Assembly: GCA_964496005.1 (NCBI GenBank)
Contig: CAZBWW010000004.1
Coordinates: 1 to 52,634 of the forward strand
Origin: CAZBWW01 sp964496005
Lineage (GTDB): Bacteria > Patescibacteriota > WWE3 > UBA101185 > UBA10185
Reading direction: 5' to 3'
DNA: 52,634 nucleotides
Shown in pieces: positions 31,556 through 40,190 of the stretch. How positions within the stretch are numbered: the stretch's first letter is position 1; the number at the start of each line of letters is the position of its first letter. Below the pieces are notes generated by a model. The model ran no database searches. It was given only the letters and a program-made list of their open reading frames with translations, and had not been told where the DNA came from. A program made the translations under genes and the position numbers.

Positions 31556-31879
31556 ATGTTAAAACCACTTAAACCACTGGATGGTTTTATAACTTTTGTC
31601 CGAGAACAAGGTGTTGTTGGGCTAGCCGTAGGGTTTATTTTGGGTGGGTCGGTAACTTTGGTAGTAAATTCACTGGTACGGGATATTATTGATCCTATTT
31701 TAGGTATTATTTTAGGTGCAGCCGGAAATTTGTCGGATGCGGTTATTGTCGTCGGAGGGGCAACTATTAGATACGGTAGTTTTTTAAATGTATGTATAGA
31801 TTTTTTGGTAATTGCCGCAGTTGTGTACTTTGGCGTAACTAAGTTGGGCTTAGATAAGTTAGATAAGAAAAAACAGTAA
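31556..31879 (+). CDS. mscL: large-conductance mechanosensitive channel
   Basis: 107 residues. MscL forms a pentameric membrane channel that opens under hypo-osmotic tension. The N-terminal helix (FITFVREQGVVGLAVGFILGG) contains the pore-lining glycine pattern, and NSLVRDIIDPILG follows. A second helix lies near 76-97 and a charged tail KLGLDKLDKKK ends the protein. The periplasmic loop is short. Of three in-frame starts (31547, 31550, 31556), the ATG at 31556 has the best spacing, eight bases, from the AGGAGG Shine-Dalgarno. It is one of the few non-island genes here with a strong ribosome site. Confidence 0.9.
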   Translation: MLKPLKPLDGFITFVREQGVVGLAVGFILGGSVTLVVNSLVRDIIDPILGIILGAAGNLSDAVIVVGGATIRYGSFLNVCIDFLVIAAVVYFGVTKLGLDKLDKKKQ

Positions 31880-31973
31880 AATGGGTGTTTTTTGAAAATG
31901 TGCTTACATTTGATAGAGGTGGGATTTTAGTGGTTTGAAGTGCAAGCTAGACCTACACATTAAGCCACATTTT

Positions 31974-32063
31974 GGAGGGATGCGAGAGTGGACGAATCGG
32001 CTCGCCTGGAAAGCGACGCGCTGCGAAAGCGGCACGGGGGTTCGAATCCCCCTCCCTCCGCCA
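31974..32063 (+). tRNA. tRNA-Ser (GGA)
   Basis: GGAGGGA pairs with TCCCTCC, with encoded CCA. The anticodon loop CTGGAAA gives GGA (codons UCC and UCU). A long variable arm (CTGC-GAAA-GCGG) is present. The first anticodon-stem pair is mismatched. Confidence 0.95.
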
Positions 32064-32103
32064 AATACGAAAATCATTGTTTCTTTGGCCCTGATACCGG
32101 AAG

Positions 32104-32112
32104 TGCTATTAT
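32104..32112 (+). promoter_or_regulatory. extended -10 of the DUF1653 gene
   Basis: TGcTATTAT ends six bases before the ATG at 32119. Confidence 0.6.
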
Positions 32113-32118
32113 GTATTT

Positions 32119-32340
32119 ATGGTTTTTAAACCAGGTATCTATCAACACTATAAGGGTAACAAGTATTTAGCCATTGGGGTAGCAAAACACAGTGAAACAC
32201 TTGAGGAATTAGTATGCTACATCCCATTGTACGATAATAAAGAAAGTAAGATTTGGGTACGTCCCCTTGCCATGTTTATTGAAAAGATAGAAATCAGCGG
32301 TGTTAAAAAACCTAGATTTACATTCATAAGCAATTACTAA
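32119..32340 (+). CDS. DUF1653 family protein
   Basis: 73 residues. The sequence follows this small family closely: GIYQHYKGNKYLAIGVAKH near residues 6-24, a strand with YIPLYDN, then IWVRPLAMFIE and PRFTFI. The family is a compact beta-rich domain of unknown function, widespread in bacteria and sometimes fused to other domains. The start is supported by an extended -10 six bases upstream, and no Shine-Dalgarno is present. Confidence 0.85.
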   Translation: MVFKPGIYQHYKGNKYLAIGVAKHSETLEELVCYIPLYDNKESKIWVRPLAMFIEKIEISGVKKPRFTFISNY

Positions 32341-32369
32341 ACCCGCCAGGTAATTTATACTCTGGAAAA

Positions 32370-32395
32370 GATAGTACCCCCGACAACATACTATC
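32370..32395. terminator. hairpin between convergent genes
   Basis: GATAGTA (32370-32376) pairs with TACTATC (32389-32395) around a 12-base loop, between DUF1653 and the gene at 32411. No strong T run is present on either side. Confidence 0.45.
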
Positions 32396-32410
32396 AAGTT
32401 ATACGGTTGT

Positions 32411-32926
32411 TTATTCTTGTTTGATTAAGTGTGCTACTAATACGATCTTGTCGCCCTCAGACATATGCATACTGTATTTTTCGTAGTAGTCATCTGATGA
32501 AGCTGCGAACCATGCGTGATTTTCTCCAGCTTCGAACCTTTCAACCAAAAAAACTACAGGAAACTCAATAACAGCACTACCTTCGGATGCAATTAGCTGT
32601 ACATTTTCCCTATTAATAAAGTTTAACCCTTCTAAAATTCTCTTGGTCTCTTCTGTACATAAAAATGAATCTGATACTATGTCATGTTCTTTTAATTTTG
32701 ACATAAGCATTTGCAAGGAAATTTTTAACCAACCTCCTTTTTCTTCTGTTAGGCCCGTAACTGCTTTGTAAAGCTTTACCCTTTTAGTTCTCTCTTCCTG
32801 AAATGCTTCTCTATCTTCTAGAGTAAGTGGCATCCGATTAAAATGAATATTTGCTTCCTGTACCGCATAAAACACACAATGATCGCCGTACTCGTATGGA
32901 ACTGCCCCTACTATTTCTAGACTCAT
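32411..32926 (-). CDS. hypothetical soluble protein
   Basis: 171 residues from the ATG at 32926 (MSLEIVGAVPYEYGD). A short strand with GDHCVFYAVQEA is followed by a charged helix (LTLEDREAFQEERTKRVKLY), further mixed structure and a strand with FLVERFEAGENHAWFAAS near 130. No family is recognised. The frame extends upstream to 32974, but TATAAT six bases before 32926 sets this start and lies inside the longer frame. Convergent with DUF1653. Confidence 0.55.
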   Translation of the reverse strand: MSLEIVGAVPYEYGDHCVFYAVQEANIHFNRMPLTLEDREAFQEERTKRVKLYKAVTGLTEEKGGWLKISLQMLMSKLKEHDIVSDSFLCTEETKRILEGLNFINRENVQLIASEGSAVIEFPVVFLVERFEAGENHAWFAASSDDYYEKYSMHMSEGDKIVLVAHLIKQE

Positions 32927-32932
32927 AAAGTT

Positions 32933-32938
32933 ATTATA
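32933..32938 (-). promoter_or_regulatory. -10 box of the 171-residue gene
   Basis: A perfect TATAAT on the minus strand, six bases before the ATG at 32926. Confidence 0.6.
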
Positions 32939-33044
32939 ATATTTAAGTGTCGTTTTGAAAAAAAATACAAGCATTTCCCGCGTGCCAAAATATTTTAAAT
33001 CATAAATTTATCCAATGACAGCTCGCTTCTTAAAAATAGAAATC

Positions 33045-33053
33045 TGTTAAAAT
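33045..33053 (+). promoter_or_regulatory. extended -10 of the nucleotidyltransferase-like gene
   Basis: TGtTAAAAT ends six bases before the ATG at 33060. Confidence 0.6.
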
Positions 33054-33059
33054 TTAACT

Positions 33060-33854
33060 ATGACAAGCGTAGAATCCTTTACGGACTACACTACTGAAGA
33101 AATAGATAGAATGAAAAACTGGGGAGGGGTAGAAATTGGAGTGCAAAAAGACAGTAAAAGTGGACTTACACGTCCGGAATTTACCTTTGATGATTATGCT
33201 GAAATCGGAAGGCCAAAAAATAAAGAAGAAGCTCTGCACATGCTAGTAGAAAATTATGGTGTTACAGGAGACCTCGACCTGCTGGATCAGGAACAGTTAA
33301 ATATAATTATTAGAGACCTTCAATATGACTACATACCATCAGAAAAAGTATATAGAAGGCTTGGGCTTGAAATGGGACCTTATACTTACGCTGAGCGGGT
33401 TGCAATGCGAGAGGCATTAATTAACTTTGGTAGAGATGTTTTTACCGAATTAGAAAATAACGGGCACAGCATGGCGGGAGTCGTGCTATTAGGTTCGTGG
33501 ATGCAAGTAAAAATGGGTGTATCGGAGCACTCCGATGTTGATGTTTTTTTTATACCGGAAAAAAGAAATGGACAAATAGAAGCGCAGGCAATCGTAACAG
33601 AAGCGGAAAAATTATATCGTTCAAGACAGGCACAGCTTCCCCCAACAGAAAAATTGGAATTTAGAGAAACAGATTTTCTGACAAAAGAGTGGGCTGAAAA
33701 CACCAGGCTTCCTGAAAGAAGCGTTTTGTATTCCGAAAAATTGACTGCAAGCTCAGTAGTTATAGTAAAAGATGTGGAATGCGCACAACTATTGGATAAG
33801 GTCATGGGAATAACTAAAAAAGGAGCACAAATAATTGTACTGGATGAGATTTAG
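33060..33854 (+). CDS. nucleotidyltransferase-fold protein, putative
   Basis: 264 residues. GVVLLGSWMQ followed by HSDVDVFFI (about residues 141-165) matches the G-S ... D-x-D signature of the polymerase-beta nucleotidyltransferase fold. The ten or so residues between the glycine-serine and the aspartates fit the family spacing. An acidic third position could come from KLEFRETDF near 200. The first 110 residues are an uncharacterised helical part. The fold covers antibiotic-modifying enzymes, MNT antitoxins and others; no neighbouring HEPN gene is seen, so the role is open. Confidence 0.6.
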   Translation: MTSVESFTDYTTEEIDRMKNWGGVEIGVQKDSKSGLTRPEFTFDDYAEIGRPKNKEEALHMLVENYGVTGDLDLLDQEQLNIIIRDLQYDYIPSEKVYRRLGLEMGPYTYAERVAMREALINFGRDVFTELENNGHSMAGVVLLGSWMQVKMGVSEHSDVDVFFIPEKRNGQIEAQAIVTEAEKLYRSRQAQLPPTEKLEFRETDFLTKEWAENTRLPERSVLYSEKLTASSVVIVKDVECAQLLDKVMGITKKGAQIIVLDEI

Positions 33855-33933
33855 CTTAGCTCCGGGAAAAAACACTATCTTCCCACCTAATTCGAAAAAT
33901 CTTCATAAGAAAAATAATATCTGTATACATTAG

Positions 33934-33961
33934 TTGCGAAGTGTGACCTATAGTGTATAAT
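33934..33961 (+). promoter_or_regulatory. promoter of unit D
   Basis: TTGCGA (33934-33939), a 16-base spacer, TATAAT (33956-33961). It leaves a leader of about 52 bases with a Shine-Dalgarno. Confidence 0.6.
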
Positions 33962-34019
33962 ATCTTGAAAATTGTTTTGACTAAGAAATTGGGCACAAAA
34001 AAAGATAAGGAGATTAGGG

Positions 34020-34622
34020 ATGTCACCTCCGTTTATAGCGGTTTTTGGAACAGTGGGCTGTTGTGCACTCGCCATACTGCTTCTGGCAGCGTTTTTGATA
34101 GCGCGGATAATCAAGAGGAAACCCGCAGTTACTACAACTACTGCACCCGTAACACCAACTACGGCCACTGCTGTCGTTGTAATGCCCGCACCAGTAACTG
34201 CTACTGCACCAACCACAATGCCGGCACCAGCCACCGCGGTACCCGCCACAACCCGTGGAGGCGGATGCCTGGGGACAATAATCGGAATTTTTAGCCTTCT
34301 GGCTAAGATTCTAGGCACAATGCTTGTCCTGTGCGGGTTTGGAGCTCTGACATATTGGTCAGCATCGCTTTTCGGTTATGCTGTATCCAATATATATGGA
34401 AAAGAAATCACAGAGGTCCTAATAATACCGGCTTTGGTGGGGGGTCTGATCATAACACTACCTATGTTCATCGTGAACTTACGTACGAGTATAGGTATTG
34501 TTTTTAACAGACCACACCTGAGAAAAACGGAATGGAAAACCAGGTTGCTAACTTTTCTGTTAGCAGTTCTCGGCATGACATGCTTTTTTCTCGCGATTAA
34601 TACGCTGATCATCGCCTATTAA
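34020..34622 (+). CDS. membrane protein with Thr/Ala/Pro-rich linker (unit D)
   Basis: 200 residues. Helix 1 (about 5-30) ends in a basic IKRK. A low-complexity linker of Thr, Ala, Pro and Val (about 36-78, with TAPVTPTTATA-like repeats) leads through RGGGCLG to a second membrane region (84-110), then helices near 125-150 and 178-198. The linker could span a cell wall or be glycosylated. The gene has a Shine-Dalgarno (AAGGAGA), its own promoter, higher GC and a large inverted repeat after the stop. It is therefore of the same class as units A-C and E. No family is recognised. Confidence 0.6.
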   Translation: MSPPFIAVFGTVGCCALAILLLAAFLIARIIKRKPAVTTTTAPVTPTTATAVVVMPAPVTATAPTTMPAPATAVPATTRGGGCLGTIIGIFSLLAKILGTMLVLCGFGALTYWSASLFGYAVSNIYGKEITEVLIIPALVGGLIITLPMFIVNLRTSIGIVFNRPHLRKTEWKTRLLTFLLAVLGMTCFFLAINTLIIAY

Positions 34623-34638
34623 CCCGCCCGTCCCCGCA

Positions 34639-34689
34639 GGCTGCGGAGAGAATTGATTAGCAGAAATGCTCATCTCTTTCTCCGCAGCC
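34639..34689 (+). repeat. GC-rich inverted repeat after unit D
   Basis: 11-base arms GGCTGCGGAGA (34639-34649) and TCTCCGCAGCC (34679-34689). Inside, AGCA-GAAA-TGCT (34659-34670) forms a small hairpin with a GNRA-type loop. The outer arms closely match those after unit C. Confidence 0.7.
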
Positions 34690-34808
34690 CGCAACGCCAC
34701 ACTAACCAGATAAAACGTAAAACGAAAGCCCGCCGTACAGCTGACTATACAGCTAAACAACCTTTCCCACATAAAAACCCGCAAATTGCTTTTACTAGCC
34801 AAAAATGG

Positions 34809-34816
34809 TATATATG
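34809..34816 (+). promoter_or_regulatory. candidate -10 of dnaG
   Basis: TATATATG preceded by TGg. The hexamer TATATG (34811-34816) ends seven bases before the ATG at 34824. Confidence 0.45.
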
Positions 34817-34823
34817 CTGCTAC

Positions 34824-36599
34824 ATGGACGAAATCTCCCAAATTAAGCAAAATCTCAGTGTTGTCGATGTTATCGGCGGGTATATAGAAATAAAAAAAGC
34901 CGGCCGAAACTATAAAGCCAACTGTCCGTTTCATTCAGAAAAATCCGCGTCGTTTATGGTTTCGCCGGAATTACAAATATATAAGTGTTTTGGCTGTGGC
35001 GAGGCCGGGGACATATTCACATTCGTGCAAAAAATAGAAGGAATAGACTTCACAAGCGCGCTAACTATTCTCGCGGAAAAAGCCGGTGTTAAACTCGAGC
35101 CTAAACAATTCGACTCTACCGCAAAGGAAAAAGCAAAAATATTAGAAATTAACGCTACATCAGCAGATTTCTATCACCACATACTTACAAATCACACCCT
35201 TGGAGCACCGGCTTTGGACTATATAAAAAAAACTAGGCAGTTAGTCGCAAAAACAATCTCTGATTTTAATATAGGTTATGCGCCAAATACGTGGGATACA
35301 GTCGCAAAATATTTACTAAAAAGAAATTTTACCGAAGCAGAACTAGAGCTTGCGGGAATAGCGGTTAAAAGAAAGGCCGGTGACGGTTACATAGATAAAT
35401 TTAGAGATAGAATCATGTTTCCCTTAACGGGAATCGACGGAAAAATAGTCGGTTTTACAGGCAGAGCTTTGAAAAAAGACCAGGAACCAAAATATTTAAA
35501 CACACCTGAAACATTAATTTACCACAAAAGCTCGTATTTGTACGGCTTAGACAAAGCAAAGATCCATCTTAAAAACCAAGGCGTTGTCTTTGTAGAAGGT
35601 CAGATGGACGTAATAAGCGCGTTTCAAGCAGGAATTACTAACGTAGTGGCAACATCAGGCACCTCCCTCACCATAAATCAGTTAAAAATTTTAGCCAGGT
35701 ATACACAGGATATTACATTTGCATTTGATTCCGACACAGCAGGTCAAAACGCTACTTTACGGGCAATAGAACTCGCGGAAAACGAAGGTTTTAATATAAA
35801 TGTGGCAATAATCCCTGAAAACTATGCCGATTTGGATGAGTTAATTAAAGCCGACAAAGAAAATGCCAAAAAAATTCTATCAGATCCGGTCCCAATATAC
35901 GACTTTTTCCTTGCTGCAGCGCTCAAAAAATTTGATAAAACCACCGCGACAGGCAAAAAAAAGGTTATTGAGGAAATAGCTCCAAAATTTGCCAAAATCA
36001 AAAGCACTGTTGTTTTTGATCACTACATTAAGCATATTTCAGCAGAACTAAGCCTAAATGAAGACACTTTAAGGGCTATCATCCAAAATTCAGGCGCCGG
36101 GGACTTTGAGGAAAAACTTGCCAAAACAACCGTACCTGTGGTAAAAGATAGGAGCCTAAAAACTAAACAAGAGTATATACACGCATTATTATTTAATGCA
36201 CCTCTTGAAATAGCGCAAAATTATGTCCAAAAGCTAAATAAAAAAGACTTTACGGACGACGATTTACAGACCCTTTTTGCTGAGTTTAAAGACTATATAA
36301 TTGGTAGAAAGCATAAATTTAATATAAAATACTTTAGTGACAAGCTCAGCGATAATTTGAGGGAATTAACGGAGAGACTTTATATGTGGGACCTTGGCGA
36401 CTTGTTAGAAAACGAGGCCGAACTAGAGAGAGAGCTAAAAGCGGTTTTTAATAGAATAAAGCAAAACACAGTTTTTCGTGAACTTGCTGAAGCACAAGAA
36501 GAACTTAAAAAAGCTGAGTTAGAAAAAAATTTTGCAGAAATAGAAAATTTGTCTCAAAAGGTTTATAAATTATCAAAACAAAAAAACCAATATGACTAA
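34824..36599 (+). CDS. dnaG: DNA primase
   Basis: 591 residues from the ATG at 34824 (MDEISQIKQ), a normal length. The CHC2 zinc finger uses Cys34, His37, Cys55 and Cys58. The catalytic TOPRIM domain has VFVEGQMDVISA (about 257-268) and FAFDSDTAGQ (about 306-315). The C-terminal part is helical, for helicase contact. It makes RNA primers at the replication fork. The frame is open upstream to 34653, but that part crosses the inverted repeat of unit D. The end overlaps rpoD by eight bases, the conserved dnaG-rpoD arrangement. Confidence 0.95.
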   Translation: MDEISQIKQNLSVVDVIGGYIEIKKAGRNYKANCPFHSEKSASFMVSPELQIYKCFGCGEAGDIFTFVQKIEGIDFTSALTILAEKAGVKLEPKQFDSTAKEKAKILEINATSADFYHHILTNHTLGAPALDYIKKTRQLVAKTISDFNIGYAPNTWDTVAKYLLKRNFTEAELELAGIAVKRKAGDGYIDKFRDRIMFPLTGIDGKIVGFTGRALKKDQEPKYLNTPETLIYHKSSYLYGLDKAKIHLKNQGVVFVEGQMDVISAFQAGITNVVATSGTSLTINQLKILARYTQDITFAFDSDTAGQNATLRAIELAENEGFNINVAIIPENYADLDELIKADKENAKKILSDPVPIYDFFLAAALKKFDKTTATGKKKVIEEIAPKFAKIKSTVVFDHYIKHISAELSLNEDTLRAIIQNSGAGDFEEKLAKTTVPVVKDRSLKTKQEYIHALLFNAPLEIAQNYVQKLNKKDFTDDDLQTLFAEFKDYIIGRKHKFNIKYFSDKLSDNLRELTERLYMWDLGDLLENEAELERELKAVFNRIKQNTVFRELAEAQEELKKAELEKNFAEIENLSQKVYKLSKQKNQYD

Positions 36600-37899
36600 A
36601 AATACAACTAAGAAACCTACAAAAAAACAAAAAGTAGAAGCTGAGGGTATTGACACCGGGAACGAGCCGGAAAAAAAGAATACAAAGCTTTCGCAGGACG
36701 AGAAAAATATTAAAAGACTTATTACAAAAGGGAAAAAACGAGGTTATTTAACACAATCCGAGGTCTTGGAGTTTTTTCCAAATGCAGAGGATGACATTGA
36801 TGTGTTGGACTTTTTGTACGGGAAATTACTAGAAGCAAATATTGATGTGTATGATGTTGAGTCCGAAAAAGAAGCGCAGGAATTATCAGCGGAACGGTTA
36901 GACGTTACAAAAATAAAAACGGAACGCGCAACATCTATTGACCCGGTCAGAATGTATTTAAAAGAGATTGGGAAATCCGACTTACTTAAGGCTGATGAGG
37001 AGGTAGAGCTTGCAAAAAGAGTTGAGGTATTGCGATATAACAGAGCGTACCCGTTGCTCAAAAAGCAGCTAGGCAGAAAACCCCGCATAAACGAGCTGGC
37101 TCAAGAATTAAACGTAGACACCGAAACAGCAAAGGAAATAAGAGATAACACAAAAAACTATACGACCGCACAGTGTGAACAAGCTGAAAAAACATTAACC
37201 CAATCTAACCTAAGGCTTGTTGTGTCAATTGCAAAACGATACATGGGCCGTGGATTGTCGTTTTTGGACTTAATTCAGGAAGGTAACATCGGTTTAATGA
37301 AAGCGGTTGAAAAATTTGACTGGCGGCGCGGGTTTAAATTTTCTACATATGCAACTTGGTGGATTAGACAGGCTATTACCAGAGCTATTGCCGACCAAGC
37401 CCGGACAATCAGAATTCCTGTACACATGATTGAAACTATTAATAAATATAAAAAGGTGGCGCGCGAAATTGAACAGCGGTTAGAACGCCCGCCAAAACCG
37501 CACGAAGTTGCAAAAGAAATGGATATTGATATCGAACGGGCAAAAGAAATTGTAAAAATTATGCAAGATACTACTTCTTTGGAAAAAACTGTGGGACGGG
37601 AAGAAGATAGTACTTTAAAGGAGTTTATTAAAGATACATCCGTTGCGTCACCGTTTGATTCCGCGAGCCACGAATTGCTTAAAGGGCACATTGGAGATGT
37701 ACTTGCCACGTTGAACCCGCGCGAACAAAAAGTGTTGGAATTACGATTTGGCCTAAAAGACGGGCGAACAAGGACTTTGGAAGAAGTTGGCCGCGAGTTT
37801 GGTGTAACCCGTGAAAGAATAAGGCAGATTGAGGCTAAGGCGTTGAGAAAATTAAGACACCCCTCAAGAAGTAAGCGGTTACGGGATTATTTGGATTAA
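36592..37899 (+). CDS. rpoD: primary sigma factor (sigma-70)
   Basis: 435 residues. Region 1.1-like KRGYLTQSEVLEFFP is followed by region 1.2 DPVRMYLKEIGKS. Region 2 covers LRLVVSIAKRYMGRG through STYATWWIRQAITRA (core binding and -10 recognition), then region 3. Region 4 ends VTRERIRQIEAKALRKLRHPSR (-35 recognition). As the housekeeping sigma it should read the promoters listed here, including the many extended -10 boxes. The ATG overlaps the dnaG stop by eight bases, so translation is probably coupled. It converges on pgi with a six-base gap. Confidence 0.97.
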   Translation: MTKNTTKKPTKKQKVEAEGIDTGNEPEKKNTKLSQDEKNIKRLITKGKKRGYLTQSEVLEFFPNAEDDIDVLDFLYGKLLEANIDVYDVESEKEAQELSAERLDVTKIKTERATSIDPVRMYLKEIGKSDLLKADEEVELAKRVEVLRYNRAYPLLKKQLGRKPRINELAQELNVDTETAKEIRDNTKNYTTAQCEQAEKTLTQSNLRLVVSIAKRYMGRGLSFLDLIQEGNIGLMKAVEKFDWRRGFKFSTYATWWIRQAITRAIADQARTIRIPVHMIETINKYKKVAREIEQRLERPPKPHEVAKEMDIDIERAKEIVKIMQDTTSLEKTVGREEDSTLKEFIKDTSVASPFDSASHELLKGHIGDVLATLNPREQKVLELRFGLKDGRTRTLEEVGREFGVTRERIRQIEAKALRKLRHPSRSKRLRDYLD

Positions 37900-37905
37900 A
37901 CCGCC

Positions 37906-39180
37906 CTAACCCGACCGTAAAATCTTTCGTGTTTCGCTTTTAAAACTCTCCACATTCGGTTGGTCAAACGCGTTCACCTCAAGTAACCACCCCAGATACA
38001 TCATCTCAATCATTTTAAATTGCATAACTTTGCCAAGCGACCTTTCACTAAGATCAGTAAGCTCAACTTCTACAAACGGAATTTCTGCCTTCTCGTAGGC
38101 AATTTTCACACCTGTAAACAACGCGTCCATAATTTCACTTGCGGTTTTACTGCGTAACTCATCGGCAAGCATAGAAAATATCGGTTTTTGCGGAACTTGT
38201 GGCTCATCTTCCTTCCAATGCGCGGAGATAAATGTAAAAAATTTATCTCTTTTCCCACCAAGGTATAACTGCCCTAAAGAATGCAAATCCGCAGAGCCTA
38301 CTGAAACCGTCGGCGTAAACCCAATTCCTTCTTTCCCGATGCTTTCGCCCATTAATTGCCGGTACCATTTACCCAATGACTCCAGTTCCGGATGAAACAC
38401 AAAAGTATCGTGTATTAGCTTAAGTTTGCGGTAGTTTAGAAATAAAATAATTGCAGATACAGCCGCAGGATTTTTTAGAATATTTTTATCCAGACACGCT
38501 GAACGTACATCCATTGCGCCTTCCAGTAAATTATAAATATTTACACCCACACACATCAACGGAAACAGCCCAACCGGCGAAAATACGGAATACCGTCCGC
38601 CGACGTTTTTTGGAATCGGCAATGCGGGAATGTTTTGGTCTTTTGCGGTTTGCCATAGCTCGGAGTCATAGTCGGTTGTCATTACAAGACGGTCTTTAAA
38701 CTTAGACTTCGGTCCCAACAGTATTTCCAGATTTGCAATAGTTTCCGTAGTTTTTCCGGACTTGCTAACAACATTTATTATTAACTCGTGCGGAGAAATG
38801 GTACCCAAAAACTGCTTCAATTTGTACAGGTAATGCGGATCATTTGTGTCTGCAAATACTATTTTTGGGAAACGGTTCGGCTCAACCACATCAAAATAGC
38901 CGTAGAGCGCATCGTAAATTGCTTTGGTACCGAGATTCGACCCCCCAATGCCAATGTCCAGCACATAATTTAAATTTGGACCGGTCATTTTTTCCTTAAT
39001 CTTAAACGCCGCTTTTACCATATCTTCGTCAAACGGCAAATTTAGCGAACTTTCAGGGTATTTATAATTATGCGCGGTTGCAACTTTTTTAAGGTGTTTA
39101 ATGTAATCCTGCAGTAATTCGCCGATTGTTACAATTTCGTGCTCTTCAACTAATGAGGTATTTTTATATTTAAAGATCAT
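37906..39180 (-). CDS. pgi: glucose-6-phosphate isomerase
   Basis: 424 residues; interconverts glucose-6-phosphate and fructose-6-phosphate. Signature parts are LDIGIGGSNLGTKAIYDAL near residue 77, NVVSKSGKTTETIANLE near 135 (phosphate loop), GGRYSVFSPVGLFPL near 189 and the C-terminal NAFDQPNVESFK. The length fits the shorter, 430-450-residue bacterial type. AAGG lies eight to ten bases before the ATG, a weak Shine-Dalgarno. Together with gapA nearby it covers part of central carbon metabolism. Confidence 0.95.
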   Translation of the reverse strand: MIFKYKNTSLVEEHEIVTIGELLQDYIKHLKKVATAHNYKYPESSLNLPFDEDMVKAAFKIKEKMTGPNLNYVLDIGIGGSNLGTKAIYDALYGYFDVVEPNRFPKIVFADTNDPHYLYKLKQFLGTISPHELIINVVSKSGKTTETIANLEILLGPKSKFKDRLVMTTDYDSELWQTAKDQNIPALPIPKNVGGRYSVFSPVGLFPLMCVGVNIYNLLEGAMDVRSACLDKNILKNPAAVSAIILFLNYRKLKLIHDTFVFHPELESLGKWYRQLMGESIGKEGIGFTPTVSVGSADLHSLGQLYLGGKRDKFFTFISAHWKEDEPQVPQKPIFSMLADELRSKTASEIMDALFTGVKIAYEKAEIPFVEVELTDLSERSLGKVMQFKMIEMMYLGWLLEVNAFDQPNVESFKSETRKILRSG

Positions 39181-39363
39181 GCTATGCCTTATTTCCGCCT
39201 ATTTTTTATACCTACCCTATTTATACTTATTTTATTTCTGTCTACACTTACTATTACAAACTATTAACTGCCGAGGTTACGGGAATTTATCGTTATAGTG
39301 GCTCGGGCAGTAGTGGTTATAGTATACAACACAATTGATACAGTTAATTGATCAGTGGTAAAA

Positions 39364-40005
39364 TTAACTAAAGTACTGTTTTCCCGCGAAATACATTGTA
39401 GAAACAAGAACACCAAACCCGAAACCAATAATAATATTAACGAGTACATTTCTATATCCCTCTTTTACTATCGGGTGATCACTTACAGCTACAACCACTA
39501 AATTCGGATCTCCTTGCTCACTTAGTTTTTGACTTGCAAGCATAACTTCGTCTACCAACGTGGTCCAGATCTTTTCTGCAGAGGCAGAAGGTAATCCTTT
39601 AACTGTTACGACAACAAGTTGTGGTGCGTGTTTTTTTGCTGATACTGCGCGCCCGAGTTTTCGCAAATTTGCCTCACTTACTGAGATGCTTAACGTATCT
39701 AACACTTTACTTTTTATGTCCGCGCTTTCGATTAACCCAATTAGTGTGGAGGTGTAAGATAATGCATTTTGCTGGGCATAGTATCCTTCGTACGAAAAAA
39801 AGCCGTCCTCTACGCTTTCGGGAGAAAACGTTGTACCCGGTTCAGGCTGTTCGATTTTACGAGTTACAAATAATGTACCTGTAGCACTGTACTTCGGCGG
39901 CAATAAAAAATAAATCACAACACCAACTAATGCAAAACTGACTCCGGTACCCAAAATAGCAATTTTATTTTTGGCAAAAAACTTAGAAAGTTCTTTTAGG
40001 GTCAT
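39364..40005 (-). CDS. Wzz/chain-length-determinant-like membrane protein
   Basis: 213 residues with two membrane helices (about 14-35 and 188-208) flanking an extracytoplasmic alpha/beta domain. The start MTLKELSKFFAKNK, then YFLLPPKYSATGTLFVTRK, resembles the first part of Wzz/capsular chain-length regulators, where the N-terminal helix is followed by a Pro-containing strand. The size is that of a minimal family member without a kinase domain. It may set glycan length for the GT2/WecA-like pathway. The start has no clear Shine-Dalgarno or proximal -10. Confidence 0.7.
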   Translation of the reverse strand: MTLKELSKFFAKNKIAILGTGVSFALVGVVIYFLLPPKYSATGTLFVTRKIEQPEPGTTFSPESVEDGFFSYEGYYAQQNALSYTSTLIGLIESADIKSKVLDTLSISVSEANLRKLGRAVSAKKHAPQLVVVTVKGLPSASAEKIWTTLVDEVMLASQKLSEQGDPNLVVVAVSDHPIVKEGYRNVLVNIIIGFGFGVLVSTMYFAGKQYFS

Positions 40006-40190
40006 TTTTGTGTGGGCGGGAACTAGGTTGTTACGCGTTTACTTTTTTTCCGTTGATTGCGTTTTCTTCTGTTTTTTTGTGAATCGTTTCGCTTTTTTTT
40101 GATTGACATAATGGTTTGTAGTATAGCACGGAAGCGACCTGTGGCGTATCTGTTTCGTCTTCTCCCAAGATTTGTTTTGCTTATGGGTTT

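Noticed and set aside
34653..34823. 57-residue N-terminal extension of DnaG
   Set aside because: It runs through the inverted repeat of unit D, is unlike primase, and the CHC2 finger has its normal position from the ATG at 34824.
40103..40127. TTGACA on the plus strand with TATAGC downstream as a promoter
   Set aside because: The spacer is only 13 bases, and the DNA downstream is antisense to the end of gapA with no gene on that strand.
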